Below, piece by piece: positions 1 to 8,158 of a DNA stretch of 35,317 nt. The stretch is from Ruoffia halotolerans (GTDB lineage: Bacteria; Bacillota; Bacilli; Lactobacillales; Aerococcaceae), in the NCBI RefSeq assembly GCF_014049385.1, contig NZ_JACAOA010000024.1, positions 1-35,317 on the forward strand, read 5' to 3'. The position numbers and the translations under genes are program-made. Numbering within the stretch: the first letter of the stretch is position 1; each line of letters starts with the position of its first letter. The notes beneath the pieces are model-generated. The model saw only the letters and a list, made by a program, of their open reading frames with translations. It was not told the origin of the DNA and did no database searches.

Positions 1-20
1 CATTTTAATGTCCTGGGAGC
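1..20 (-). other. Possible start codon and ribosome binding site of a gene beyond the left edge
   Basis: Bases 1-3 read ATG on the minus strand. A weak AGGAC Shine-Dalgarno-like sequence lies seven bases upstream, and this ATG is 23 bases past the stop of the TetR-type gene. A downstream operon partner may therefore begin here. Only the start codon is inside the window, so its product is unknown. Confidence 0.3.
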
Positions 21-26
21 TTATTT

Positions 27-581
27 TTATTGCTTAATGAATACTTTTAAAAATGGAATCGCGTCTTTTACATATGTGGCAGGTTCTTCTGCATCTTGGT
101 TATCAAACCATTCTTGTGATAGCGAGAATAATCCTGATGCGAATAAGGTTGCTATTTTGTGAATTTCTTCTTCATCGAGTGATTCAAAGTGTTTCTTCAA
201 TTGTTGTGAGTGAATGACTTTAAGTTGATCCACGACTAATTGGTTGATTGTCACAATGTATGAGCGTTGGCATTGTGTGGCCAAGCGCATGTGGAAGGAA
301 CATAACTTTTCAAATAGAGAGACAATATAGTCTTCATTTAATTGAATATCCCTATAATCTTCACGATTCAATTTCAGTTGAACATCTTCAAATAAAGCTT
401 TCTCCATTAAATCATATTTGTCTAAGAAATGATTATAAAAAGTTGCTCGGTTTATTAAAGCTTCTTCAGTAATATCTTTGACTGAAATATTTTCGAAAGG
501 TTTTCTTTCTGATAATTGTATAAATGACTCGATGATGGCTTTGCGTGTTCTAGCGACACGTGGATCTATTTTGGTTTCCAT
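27..581 (-). CDS. TetR/AcrR-family transcriptional regulator
   Basis: The product is a 184-residue DNA-binding repressor-type protein. The N-terminal 55 residues form a TetR helix-turn-helix: an RxAIIESFIQL helix, then VKDITEEALINRATFYNHF. The RATFYNHFxDKYDLM segment is typical of the branch with a DhaS-like ligand domain. The remaining 120 residues are helical and would form the ligand and dimer domain. The ATG start is preceded by GAGGGA at suitable spacing. The gene is separated from the aldo/keto reductase upstream by a terminator and so has its own promoter. A start codon 23 bases downstream at the window edge suggests it may regulate a partner gene there. The ligand and targets cannot be read from the sequence. 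Confidence 0.88.
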   Translation of the reverse strand: METKIDPRVARTRKAIIESFIQLSERKPFENISVKDITEEALINRATFYNHFLDKYDLMEKALFEDVQLKLNREDYRDIQLNEDYIVSLFEKLCSFHMRLATQCQRSYIVTINQLVVDQLKVIHSQQLKKHFESLDEEEIHKIATLFASGLFSLSQEWFDNQDAEEPATYVKDAIPFLKVFIKQ

Positions 582-663
582 ATCTATCCCTCACTAACTA
601 GTACTTTATAGTCATTTTATCATAAGTGTGATTAAAACAACACTAGGCGGGTATTCTCAAATA

Positions 664-697
664 ACAAAAGACGAGTCCTTGCGGATTCGTCTTTTGT
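664..697 (-). terminator. Rho-independent terminator of the aldo/keto reductase gene
   Basis: An 11-bp stem (664-674 with 687-697) is extended inward by further pairs around a short TTGC-type loop. It lies eight bases past the reductase stop codon, and the minus strand continues with a T-rich run. The T-rich flank is best on the minus strand. Confidence 0.8.
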
Positions 698-704
698 GTT
701 TAAT

Positions 705-1535
705 TTAGAATTCTTGATACTCTGCTGGATTTTGATCTTTCTGACGGCCATCTTCATGAGACATAGAATTGATCTTAGCTACTTCACCTTCAGATAAATT
801 GAAATCAAAGATATCAATGTTCTGACGCTGTCTTTGATAATTTCCTGACTTTGGAATAGGTAAAAATCCTCTTTGGATGTGCCAACGTAAGATGACTTGA
901 TATGCCGTTTTATTATGTGCTTGAGCGATTTCTGTAATTAAATCATTCGACATCATATCAGTCGCTCTTCCGATTGGGCTCCAAGCTTCTGTAATGATAC
1001 CTTTAGATGCATCATACTCACGTTGTGCTTCTTGATTAAAGTTTGGATGCGTTTCTACTTGGTTTACTGCTGGTAAAACGCCCGTTTCTTTTTCTAGGCG
1101 GTCAATATGTTCAGGCAAGAAGTTTGATGTCCCAATTGAGCGAACAAGTCCTAGTTTTTGTGCATTAATGAGTGCTTGCCAAGCTTCAACGTATTTATCT
1201 TCTTTTGGATTTGGCCAGTGGATTAAGTATAAGTCAATATAGTCTAAGCCAGTTCGAGCAATTGATTCTTGAATCGCAATCATTGCTTTATCATACTCAT
1301 GGTAACGGCCCGGTAATTTAGATGTTAATGTGATTTGATCACGTGACACCCCACTATTGCGAATGGCTTTACCTACAATTCCTTCGTTTTCGTAATTATA
1401 AGCAGAGTCAATTAAACGGTAACCAGATTGAATCGCCGTTTCAATTTGACGCACTCCTAATTCGCCTCGTAAACCATACGTTCCTAAGCCAACTTTAGGA
1501 ATCGCAAACCCATCATTTAAAATATAATTTTCCAT
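705..1535 (-). CDS. Aldo/keto reductase (2,5-diketogluconate reductase-like)
   Basis: The product is a cytosolic NADPH-dependent oxidoreductase of about 276 residues with the (beta/alpha)8 fold of the AKR superfamily, reducing aldehydes or ketones to alcohols. Visible family motifs are GLGTYGLRG near the N-terminus, DSAYNYENEG carrying the catalytic Asp and Tyr, TSKL with the catalytic Lys, LIHWPNP with the catalytic His, and the cofactor-binding IPKSGN near residue 230. ATG at 1535 is chosen because an extended AAAGGAGTGAT ribosome binding site lies upstream; a TTG directly before it at 1538 is possible and adds one residue. The gene is transcribed alone, with a terminator behind it and the 42-bp repeat array upstream. 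Substrate unknown. Confidence 0.9.
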   Translation of the reverse strand: MENYILNDGFAIPKVGLGTYGLRGELGVRQIETAIQSGYRLIDSAYNYENEGIVGKAIRNSGVSRDQITLTSKLPGRYHEYDKAMIAIQESIARTGLDYIDLYLIHWPNPKEDKYVEAWQALINAQKLGLVRSIGTSNFLPEHIDRLEKETGVLPAVNQVETHPNFNQEAQREYDASKGIITEAWSPIGRATDMMSNDLITEIAQAHNKTAYQVILRWHIQRGFLPIPKSGNYQRQRQNIDIFDFNLSEGEVAKINSMSHEDGRQKDQNPAEYQEF

Positions 1536-1570
1536 CAATTACAATCACTCCTTTAACCATAATAGTATCA

Positions 1571-1584
1571 TGAAAGCGCTGCTG
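1571..1584 (+). promoter_or_regulatory. Possible weak cre (CcpA) site upstream of the aldo/keto reductase
   Basis: TGAAAGCGCTGCTG matches the first ten positions of the cre consensus TGWAANCGNTNWCA well and the last three poorly. It sits 36 bases upstream of the reductase start, a plausible position for catabolite repression. The match is partial, so the call is tentative. Confidence 0.3.
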
Positions 1585-1620
1585 TGACTAAGTTTATGCG
1601 CTACTAGGAAGGGGTGGTGT

Positions 1621-1872
1621 GTTTGCGGGACGTCGTGAGGGAGCACGACGGTCCGCATTCGCATTTACGGGGCGTCGTGGGGGAGCACGATACTCCGTAT
1701 TCGCATTTGCGGGGCGTCGTGGGGGAGCGCGACACTCCATATTCGCATTTGCGGGACGTCGTGGGGGAGCACGACACTCCGTATTCGCATTTGCGGTACG
1801 TCGTGGGGGAGCACGACACTCCGTATTCGCATTTACGGGACGTCGCGCCACCGCACGACGCCCCGCAACCCC
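1621..1872. repeat. GC-rich tandem array, six units of 42 bp, each with a hairpin
   Basis: Units start at 1621, 1663, 1705, 1747, 1789 and 1831. The first five are near-identical; the sixth keeps only its first half. Each of units 1-5 contains GTCGTG, a six-base purine loop (GGGGAG or AGGGAG), then CACGAC or CGCGAC, so it can fold into a stem of 6-7 bp. The array is far richer in G and C than the flanks. Because 42 is a multiple of three and GC-rich sequence has few stops, several frames are open, but I see no convincing gene. It lies between the V-ATPase operon terminator and the promoter region of the aldo/keto reductase. Function unknown. Confidence 0.9.
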
Positions 1873-1889
1873 TAAATCCCTCACAAAAC

Positions 1890-1918
1890 AAGAAAAAACC
1901 CACCGATCTGGTGGGTTT
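1890..1918 (-). terminator. Terminator of the V-type ATPase operon
   Basis: A 9-bp stem (1896-1904 with 1910-1918) has a five-base loop and, on the minus strand, a run of six T followed by more T-rich sequence. It begins 13 bases after the ntpD stop codon. Confidence 0.85.
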
Positions 1919-1930
1919 CCTCTTTTATAA

Positions 1931-2563
1931 CTAATCTCCTTGATCGAAATCTTTGATTTTCATCAGACGTGTAATTTCTGCACGTTCGTTTTCGTCAAGT
2001 TTCATTTGAATAGTTTTGATTGTTTCTTCCAAGTCTGGAATTGTTCGTTCGTGTAAGGCATTTACTCGGCGTCGCGTTCTTTCGATTTCATTCGCCAATA
2101 ATTGACTCGTCTTTTCAAGTTCAGCGAGTTTTAACATCTTAGGGAGAACATCACTGAATTCTTGTAAAGTTTCATCTAAGTCTGCATTCGAGTTGATGTA
2201 ACCATAGTTCAGTGACTGATCATCTTGGTCATCTGAACTGAAGTGCATTTTAGGCACCTTTACACTCATCATATTTTCCTTACGAACATCAACCGTTACA
2301 TCGTATTGAGGGACTAAAGAAATCTGTTCTAGATATTCCTCATGCAGTAAAGCTTTTGCCAAGGCAAAGTTTTGCATTCCTTTTTTCAGGTGGCCTTCAA
2401 CTTCTTGACGATAGGCATTGTTCTCACGAATTAATTCGATAAAACTACGCATTAACCCGTCTTGTTTGTCTTTTAAAACATCATGCCCACGTGTTGCTAA
2501 TGCTAAACGATCTTTCAGACGAGCAAGTTCCATTCTTGTCGGATTAACGTTTAGTTGTGCCAT
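1931..2563 (-). CDS. ntpD: V-type sodium ATPase subunit D (central stalk)
   Basis: Subunit D forms the long rotor axle of the V1 sector and couples ATP hydrolysis in the A3B3 ring to rotation of the membrane K ring. The 210-residue product begins with the family's signature MAQLNVNPTRMELARLK region and has long charged helices at both ends (about residues 5-60 and 130-200) that would form the antiparallel coiled coil. The ATG lies seven bases after the ntpB stop. The Shine-Dalgarno GGAAGGGTGA overlaps that stop codon, so the two genes are probably translationally linked. It is the last gene of the operon. The ntpH and ntpJ genes that follow ntpD in E. hirae are not here. Confidence 0.95.
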   Translation of the reverse strand: MAQLNVNPTRMELARLKDRLALATRGHDVLKDKQDGLMRSFIELIRENNAYRQEVEGHLKKGMQNFALAKALLHEEYLEQISLVPQYDVTVDVRKENMMSVKVPKMHFSSDDQDDQSLNYGYINSNADLDETLQEFSDVLPKMLKLAELEKTSQLLANEIERTRRRVNALHERTIPDLEETIKTIQMKLDENERAEITRLMKIKDFDQGD

Positions 2564-2569
2564 CGCTTA

Positions 2570-3952
2570 TCACCCTTCCTCAGTCTTTGGTAAGTACTGA
2601 TCCAAGTGTTCCTCACTAATACGAGTTAATTCTGTACGCGGCAAGATACCTAATAAGTCCCAACCAATTGCTAATGTATCTTCAATTGTTCGGTTTGTGT
2701 AGTAACCTTGGTTCACGTAACGTTGTTCAAATTCATCCGCAAACTCTAAGTATTTCAAGTCACTGTCCGTTAAGGCAGAGTCCCCTAATACAGAAGCTAA
2801 ACTTTTCGCTTCTTTACCTTGAGCGTACGCAGAGAAAATTTGGTTCATAGTAGATGCGTGGTCCGCACGTGTCTTACCTTCCCCAATCCCGTTATCTTTC
2901 AGACGAGATAATGATGGCAAAACATCAACCGGGGGTTCAATACCTTGGTTGTATAACTCACGAGATAATAAAATTTGTCCCTCAGTAATATAACCGGTTA
3001 AGTCAGGGATCGGGTGAGTGATATCATCTTCCGGCATGGTAACAATTGGAATTTGAGTCACTGATCCGTTAGAACCTTCGATACGACCTGCACGCTCATA
3101 AAGTGTCGCTAAGTTTGTATATAAATAACCTGGGTAACCACGACGTCCCGGTACTTCACGACGCGCTGCTGATACTTCACGCAATGCGTTTGCGTAGTTA
3201 GTCATATCTGACATAATTACTAGCACGTGCATGTCTTTTTCAAACGCTAAATATTCAGCGGCTGTCAGAGCCATACGTGGTGTTGCGATACGTTCAATAG
3301 CTGGGTCATCCGCTAAGTTGATAAATACAACTGAACGGTCGATCGCACCAGTTTCAGTAAAGTCATTAATGAAGAATTCTGCCTCTTCGAAAGTAACCCC
3401 GATAGCTGCGAAAACAACCGCGAACTTCTCATCTGAATTGACTACCGACGCTTGACGTGCAATTTGTGCAGCCAGCTCTTGGTGAGGAAGTCCAGATCCA
3501 GAGAAGATTGGTAATTTTTGACCACGAACTAATGTGTTTAAATGGTCAATCGTTGATACTCCTGTTTGAACGAATTCGTTTGGATACAGACGTTTAACCG
3601 GGTTAATTGCTTGCCCGTTAATATCTAAAGATTTCTCAGGAATTAAATCTGGTCCACCATCAGCAATTCGTCCCATACCGTCAAAACGGCGTCCAATCAT
3701 ATCTTCTGACACATCTAATGTTAATGGGTGTCCTAAGAAACGGATTTTTGTATCCATTTTGTTGATTCCTGCCGAACCTTCGAATAATTGAACGACAGCT
3801 TTATCGTCTTTAACTTCTAGTACTTGGCCTCGACGTGTTTCGCCGCTACCTAATTGAACATCTACTAGCTCGTCGAATTTAACACCTTCAACGTCTTGAA
3901 CCGTAATTAACGGATCGACTATTTCAGTAATACCTCTATAATCTTTTAACAC
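2570..3952 (-). CDS. ntpB: V-type sodium ATPase subunit B (non-catalytic)
   Basis: Subunit B alternates with subunit A in the V1 hexamer and completes the nucleotide sites without catalysing hydrolysis. The product keeps the family blocks: an N-terminal barrel with [12 protein letters not shown], a degenerate phosphate loop [12 protein letters not shown] in place of a true Walker [34 protein letters not shown], and the C-terminal helical domain. I place the start at GTG 3952, one base after the ntpA stop, because the ribosome site GGAGGTGA sits eight bases before it and the protein then begins VLKDYRG as in known homologues. An in-frame ATG at 3970 would add six residues but overlaps the ribosome site itself. 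Length 460 residues, normal for the family. Confidence 0.95.
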   Translation of the reverse strand: MLKDYRGITEIVDPLITVQDVEGVKFDELVDVQLGSGETRRGQVLEVKDDKAVVQLFEGSAGINKMDTKIRFLGHPLTLDVSEDMIGRRFDGMGRIADGGPDLIPEKSLDINGQAINPVKRLYPNEFVQTGVSTIDHLNTLVRGQKLPIFSGSGLPHQELAAQIARQASVVNSDEKFAVVFAAIGVTFEEAEFFINDFTETGAIDRSVVFINLADDPAIERIATPRMALTAAEYLAFEKDMHVLVIMSDMTNYANALREVSAARREVPGRRGYPGYLYTNLATLYERAGRIEGSNGSVTQIPIVTMPEDDITHPIPDLTGYITEGQILLSRELYNQGIEPPVDVLPSLSRLKDNGIGEGKTRADHASTMNQIFSAYAQGKEAKSLASVLGDSALTDSDLKYLEFADEFEQRYVNQGYYTNRTIEDTLAIGWDLLGILPRTELTRISEEHLDQYLPKTEEG

Positions 3953-3953
3953 C

Positions 3954-5732
3954 TTAGACCTCACCTCCATCTTGCATCACTTGTCTTAACGTATCATCAA
4001 TCGCTTTACGAATTTCAGCGTAAGGCGCTTCTGTGTTATCTTCGATATATTTCATACGCCCGATACGCTCTCTTAAGTTAACTGTTCCTTTTAAGATACT
4101 GTTAATTGAAGCTCCAAGCTCTAAAGTCTCGCGACCTTTCTCTTCAAAATAAAGAATCGTTTGCAACATTTGAGCTTGTTTCTCTAAGTCCGTAAATGTA
4201 TCCACGTCGTCATAAGCGTTTTGTTGTAAGTAGGCTGTACGAATCATTGCGGCTGTTTGTAATTTCAAGCGGTCTGTATCTGATAAAGATTCAACCCCTA
4301 CTAAACGAACAATTTCTTCTAATTCTGACTCATCTTGTAGTAAAGCACGCGTATGTTTAACCATTGAATCCCAATCGATTCCTAATCGGTTACCCATAAT
4401 AATATTCATATCTGAAGAATATAATGAGTATGATGTTAACCAGTTTACTGATGGGAAGTGACGACGGCGAGCAAGCGTTGCATCTAGTCCCCAGAACACT
4501 TTCGCTACACGCATTGTGTTTTGTGTTACTGGTTCAGATGTATCTCCTCCGGGAGGTGATACCGCTCCAATCGCTGTGATGTCACCGGTACGTTCTGGTT
4601 TTCCTAAAGTTTCTACTTTACCAGCACGCTCGTAGTATTCAGCAAGTCGACTACCTAGATAAGCTGGGTAACCTTCGTCCCCTGGCATCTCTTCTAAACG
4701 ACCTGAGATTTCACGTAATGCCTCTGCCCAACGAGAAGTTGAATCAGCCATAACAGCAACAGAGTAACCCATATCACGGAAATATTCTGCGATTGTAATC
4801 CCAGTATAGATTGACGCTTCACGAGCCGCAACTGGCATATCTGATGTATTGGCAATTAAGATTGTACGGTCCATAATTGATTTACCAGTATGTGGGTCAA
4901 CTAGTTCTGGGAATTCGTTTATAACTTCCGTCATCTCATTCCCACGTTCACCACAACCAATATAAATAACGATGTCCACGTCTGCCCATTTAGCAATCTG
5001 ATGTTGTACAACAGTCTTCCCTGCACCGAATGGTCCAGGAACAGTTGCTGCTCCACCTTTAACTACTGGGAATAATGTATCAATGACACGTTGTCCAGTA
5101 ATTAATGGCTCATCAGGTGTACGTTTACGTGCAGTTTTACGTCCTTCACGGATTGGTGAAGATTGAATCATGTTAAATTCTTTCACTTCACCATTTTCTA
5201 ATTCAACAGTGTATAAAGTATCTTCTACCTTGAATTCACCATCTTGAATTGATTTAATCGTTCCTTTTGTACCTACAGGTACCATAATTTTATGAGAGAT
5301 AACATCAGTTTCAGGAACTTCACCGATGATATCTCCTGATTCGACTAAGTCTCCAACTTCAACGTTTTTTGTAAAATTCCAAATTGTTTCACGATCTAAA
5401 GCTGGTAAGTGTACTCCACGGTCTAAGAATGAATTATTTGATAATTCTGCTAGTTTTTGTAATGGTCTTTGAATACCATCAAACATTCCAGCAATTAATC
5501 CAGGTCCTAATTCAACTGATAATGGGTTTCCTGTAGGTTTTACAGGCTCTCCAGGACCGACCATTGAAGTCTCTTCATAAACTTGTACGTAAACATTTTC
5601 GTTACGAATTTGAATAATTTCACCAACTAACTTAGCTTCACCAACGTAACAAATGTCACGAATTTTAGCATTATCTAATCCCTTTGCAACTACCAAAGGA
5701 CCAGATACTGATACGATTGTTCCAGAATCCAA
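3954..5732 (-). CDS. ntpA: V-type sodium ATPase catalytic subunit A
   Basis: This is the catalytic ATPase subunit of the peripheral V1 sector. The 592-residue product has an N-terminal barrel (about 1-70), the A-type insertion or bulge domain (about 115-190), Walker A GPFGAGKT at 233-240, the catalytic Glu in GERGNE at 261-266, and the [32 protein letters not shown] block of the nucleotide domain, followed by the C-terminal helical domain. Translation begins at TTG, with AGGAGG eight bases upstream. The gene is preceded by ntpG (12-base gap) and followed after one base by ntpB. Length and domain order match E. hirae NtpA. Confidence 0.97.
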   Translation of the reverse strand: MDSGTIVSVSGPLVVAKGLDNAKIRDICYVGEAKLVGEIIQIRNENVYVQVYEETSMVGPGEPVKPTGNPLSVELGPGLIAGMFDGIQRPLQKLAELSNNSFLDRGVHLPALDRETIWNFTKNVEVGDLVESGDIIGEVPETDVISHKIMVPVGTKGTIKSIQDGEFKVEDTLYTVELENGEVKEFNMIQSSPIREGRKTARKRTPDEPLITGQRVIDTLFPVVKGGAATVPGPFGAGKTVVQHQIAKWADVDIVIYIGCGERGNEMTEVINEFPELVDPHTGKSIMDRTILIANTSDMPVAAREASIYTGITIAEYFRDMGYSVAVMADSTSRWAEALREISGRLEEMPGDEGYPAYLGSRLAEYYERAGKVETLGKPERTGDITAIGAVSPPGGDTSEPVTQNTMRVAKVFWGLDATLARRRHFPSVNWLTSYSLYSSDMNIIMGNRLGIDWDSMVKHTRALLQDESELEEIVRLVGVESLSDTDRLKLQTAAMIRTAYLQQNAYDDVDTFTDLEKQAQMLQTILYFEEKGRETLELGASINSILKGTVNLRERIGRMKYIEDNTEAPYAEIRKAIDDTLRQVMQDGGEV

Positions 5733-5744
5733 TAATAATACCTC

Positions 5745-6056
5745 CTATAGAATATTTTGACCGACGGCTTTTTGCACATTTTCTTGAACGCGCTGTAAAC
5801 CGATACTTTCAGAATCATAATCACTTGGGATTAGAATGAAGGCCGGCATGAATTCATCATCATATTTTTTAATAATATCTGGTATTTGTTGTGCCAGATT
5901 TTCAGTAATAAAAATCACACCGTAATCATCTTTTATGATATCTTTGACAACTTGACGTCCTTGTTTTGCGTCTGTTGTATAAAATACATTCATTCCTAAC
6001 ATCCCGAAAGCGTAAACTGTATCTTTCTCTCCTACGATAGCGATTTTATACTGCAT
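5745..6056 (-). CDS. ntpG: V-type ATPase subunit F (E. hirae NtpG)
   Basis: This small rotor subunit of the V1 central stalk binds subunit D and stabilises the axle. The 103-residue product starts MQYKIAIVGEKDTVYAFGMLG, the GxKDxV motif of the family, and ends in EKAVGQNIL-like sequence (VQKAVGQNIL), nearly identical to the C-terminus of E. hirae NtpG. It overlaps the end of ntpC by 11 bases, with AGGATGAG upstream inside ntpC, which indicates coupled translation. Note the naming: NtpG in the enterococcal scheme is the subunit called F in other V/A-ATPases. Confidence 0.93.
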   Translation of the reverse strand: MQYKIAIVGEKDTVYAFGMLGMNVFYTTDAKQGRQVVKDIIKDDYGVIFITENLAQQIPDIIKKYDDEFMPAFILIPSDYDSESIGLQRVQENVQKAVGQNIL

Positions 6057-7050
6057 AATCTAATCTCATCCTATCTCTAACAATATCTGATTCGATGTTA
6101 TTAATTTTACCTGTTAAAACCAATCGGATATTCTTCACTTCAATCTCTTTCGCACTAATGAATGCTAAGACAGGTAACGGGCCAAAAACAAGGAATCTTG
6201 ATTGTTGTAAATACGTTTCCGTTGCATTATCTATTGCTTGTTCAAAGCGTCTTAAGGAGAATTCACCTTGATCATCCATTGCTTCAGCTACAATATCACG
6301 GTAATCAGGAGAGTCCGAAAAGACGCGGATTGCATTCTCCATCCCGCCTTCAGCCACTTCAACAAAGTAATCTGTTGAAATCGCTCCTTCGTTAGTAATT
6401 GTTGCTTGTAAGTGTGTTCGACCACGATCATTGGCCATCGCTCTAAAGAATATCGACATATTTGTATTATCAATTAACTTTTCAATATAACGTGTTACGT
6501 CCTGATCGGCAATCTCTTCCGATAATCGCTTCAGATGATGGACGTAAGCACGGTCTACGAAAATATCAATATCATTCAACCTAGGTGTCTCCGCAAATTC
6601 AATTCTTAAATTAATGATGTTTTGCATATACCATTTTGGTAAAACATCCGATTGCCCTTGAGAAACCGCACGGCGAAATTCATAAATAGGATACAGCCCG
6701 ATATCAATTAATGTTTGGTCAAAGTCTTTACCCGTAAGTTCTTCTTTGAATAACACTTTGATATTGTGATAAGCATAGCTTAAAGTCATTAATTCAGAAA
6801 GTACAGGACTTGGCGATTGATCCATAATCCATTGGTAAGTTTCTTTCAACTCATCCATTAACATATCGTCATACTCTCTTGTTTGAATCGCTTCTTCTAT
6901 ACCTTCACGGTAACCGGTGTCGGCTAATACTCGAACAGCATCCTCATAGGTTTTGGCTGATAACATTCGGTCATAGTCACTTTGCTTTAGGAGATTAGTT
7001 TCTTGTACGCGAACCGTTGTATTCAACGGTCCATATGAACTATCTTGCAT
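6046..7050 (-). CDS. ntpC: V-type ATPase subunit C/d (rotor adaptor)
   Basis: This soluble funnel-shaped subunit links the D-F central stalk to the membrane K ring. The product is almost wholly helical, with the YGPLNTTVRVQETNLLKQSDYDRML start and the RLVLTGKINNIESDIVRDRMR end that are typical of the AtpC/d family. I choose ATG 7050 (334 residues): AGGAGG lies eight bases upstream, whereas the GTG at 7059 that would add three residues is embedded in that ribosome site. It is separated from ntpE by a short gap and overlaps ntpG at its end. Confidence 0.93.
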   Translation of the reverse strand: MQDSSYGPLNTTVRVQETNLLKQSDYDRMLSAKTYEDAVRVLADTGYREGIEEAIQTREYDDMLMDELKETYQWIMDQSPSPVLSELMTLSYAYHNIKVLFKEELTGKDFDQTLIDIGLYPIYEFRRAVSQGQSDVLPKWYMQNIINLRIEFAETPRLNDIDIFVDRAYVHHLKRLSEEIADQDVTRYIEKLIDNTNMSIFFRAMANDRGRTHLQATITNEGAISTDYFVEVAEGGMENAIRVFSDSPDYRDIVAEAMDDQGEFSLRRFEQAIDNATETYLQQSRFLVFGPLPVLAFISAKEIEVKNIRLVLTGKINNIESDIVRDRMRLDYAV

Positions 7051-7062
7051 GTAATCCACCTC

Positions 7063-7629
7063 CTATGATTTTTTGAAAATTTTATCAACGATAAGTGTTT
7101 GTAAAGATCTCGTCTTCTCTTCCACTAAGTTATCGAATAAATAATCATACTCAATACTTCCTTGGCGTAGGACAAAGCCTGCTTTGTCAGCGATTGTCTC
7201 ATTAGAAACTGTCGCATTCACTTGAAGCGAGTTATTTAATAAGTCACGTGTTTTTTCACCTAAAATAATTTCGTATTGGTCAGGATTTGAATAGTCATTT
7301 AGAACACTTTTGATGAACTTTGTTGTTGTTTCAGCATCAAGTTGTTCAAATGATTGCTTCACTTGAGCAATATAATCGCTTATAATTGCTTGCTTTGTAT
7401 CTAATATTTGGTCACGTTTCTTTAAACTTTCACTGTTAAGCGAAATGTCTAATTGACGTTTGCTCTCTTGTTCAAGATTTAATTTACGTTTAACAAATAT
7501 TTGTTTTAGATTTTCTTTTTTAGTTTCCGTTTCGGCCGCTTGCTCTTGTTCGTAAGCTTGGACCGCTTGGTCAACCTTGGCTTGTTCTCGTTCGATTACA
7601 CTCTTGGTTAATCCATTAATATCAGCCAT
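7063..7629 (-). CDS. ntpE: V-type ATPase subunit E (peripheral stalk)
   Basis: Subunit E pairs with the NtpF coiled coil to form the peripheral stalk that keeps the A3B3 head from rotating. The 188-residue product has a long charged N-terminal helix (about residues 5-85, rich in Glu, Lys and Gln) followed by a globular C-terminal domain ending SIEYDYLFDNLVEEKTRSLQ, as expected for the family. The ATG follows AGGAG by seven bases. It lies 38 bases after ntpK and 12 bases before ntpC. Confidence 0.92.
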   Translation of the reverse strand: MADINGLTKSVIEREQAKVDQAVQAYEQEQAAETETKKENLKQIFVKRKLNLEQESKRQLDISLNSESLKKRDQILDTKQAIISDYIAQVKQSFEQLDAETTTKFIKSVLNDYSNPDQYEIILGEKTRDLLNNSLQVNATVSNETIADKAGFVLRQGSIEYDYLFDNLVEEKTRSLQTLIVDKIFKKS

Positions 7630-7667
7630 CTACTCACTCCTCTCTTGTCTACTTGTAAAAGCAGTAA

Positions 7668-8144
7668 TTAAACTAATAAGAACATAAGTAGAGAAATTAC
7701 GAATCCTAGAATAGCGTATGTCTCAACCATCGCTGAGAATACAATCCCTTGTGTCGAGTTTTCAGGTCTTTGTGCTAAGATTTGCATACCTGCAACAGCC
7801 ACTCTACCTTGTGCTGGTCCTGAAGTTAAACCTGTAATCGCAACTGGTAAAGCACACATAACATAGTACCATCCCATAGAAGTGTCCATTCCAGTATCTA
7901 ATTGTAATAACATTAATAATCCAATTACGAACCCGTATAAACCTTGTGTCGCTGGTAATAGTTGTAAAACTAATGCTTGTCCAAATAATTCAGGTTTTTC
8001 TTTAACTAAAGCTGCAGCAGACTCCCCTGCGATACCTACACCACGCGCTGATCCAATCCCTCCAAAGATTGTCGCAATAGCTGCTCCTAATCCTCCAAAT
8101 ACTAGACCAATGTTTTCTCCGAATAATGTTTGTAGAAATTCCAT
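7668..8144 (-). CDS. ntpK: V-type ATPase membrane rotor subunit K, sodium-type
   Basis: Subunit K forms the c-ring-like rotor through which ions pass. The 158-residue product is a duplicated hairpin with four membrane segments. It carries LPATQG (L63, T66, Q67), AQG (Q112) and MVETYA (E141). These correspond, with a constant offset of two, to L61, T64, Q65, Q110 and E139, the sodium-site residues established in E. hirae NtpK. This supports sodium rather than proton coupling, which is an inference from homology. AGGAGG precedes the ATG. The gene lies 14 bases after ntpI. Confidence 0.96.
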   Translation of the reverse strand: MEFLQTLFGENIGLVFGGLGAAIATIFGGIGSARGVGIAGESAAALVKEKPELFGQALVLQLLPATQGLYGFVIGLLMLLQLDTGMDTSMGWYYVMCALPVAITGLTSGPAQGRVAVAGMQILAQRPENSTQGIVFSAMVETYAILGFVISLLMFLLV

Positions 8145-8158
8145 TTTATTAATTCCTC

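Noticed and set aside
1621-1872. CRISPR array
   Set aside because: The whole 42-bp unit is repeated without unique spacers, and no cas genes are present.
1594-1934. Long open frames on both strands through the 42-bp repeats, with 14-residue repeats such as GVVGEHDTPYSHLR
   Set aside because: Unit length is a multiple of three and stops are rare in GC-rich sequence, so several frames open at once. Plus-strand frames run through the V-ATPase terminator. A weak AGGAAGG before a GTG at 1614 is the only support.
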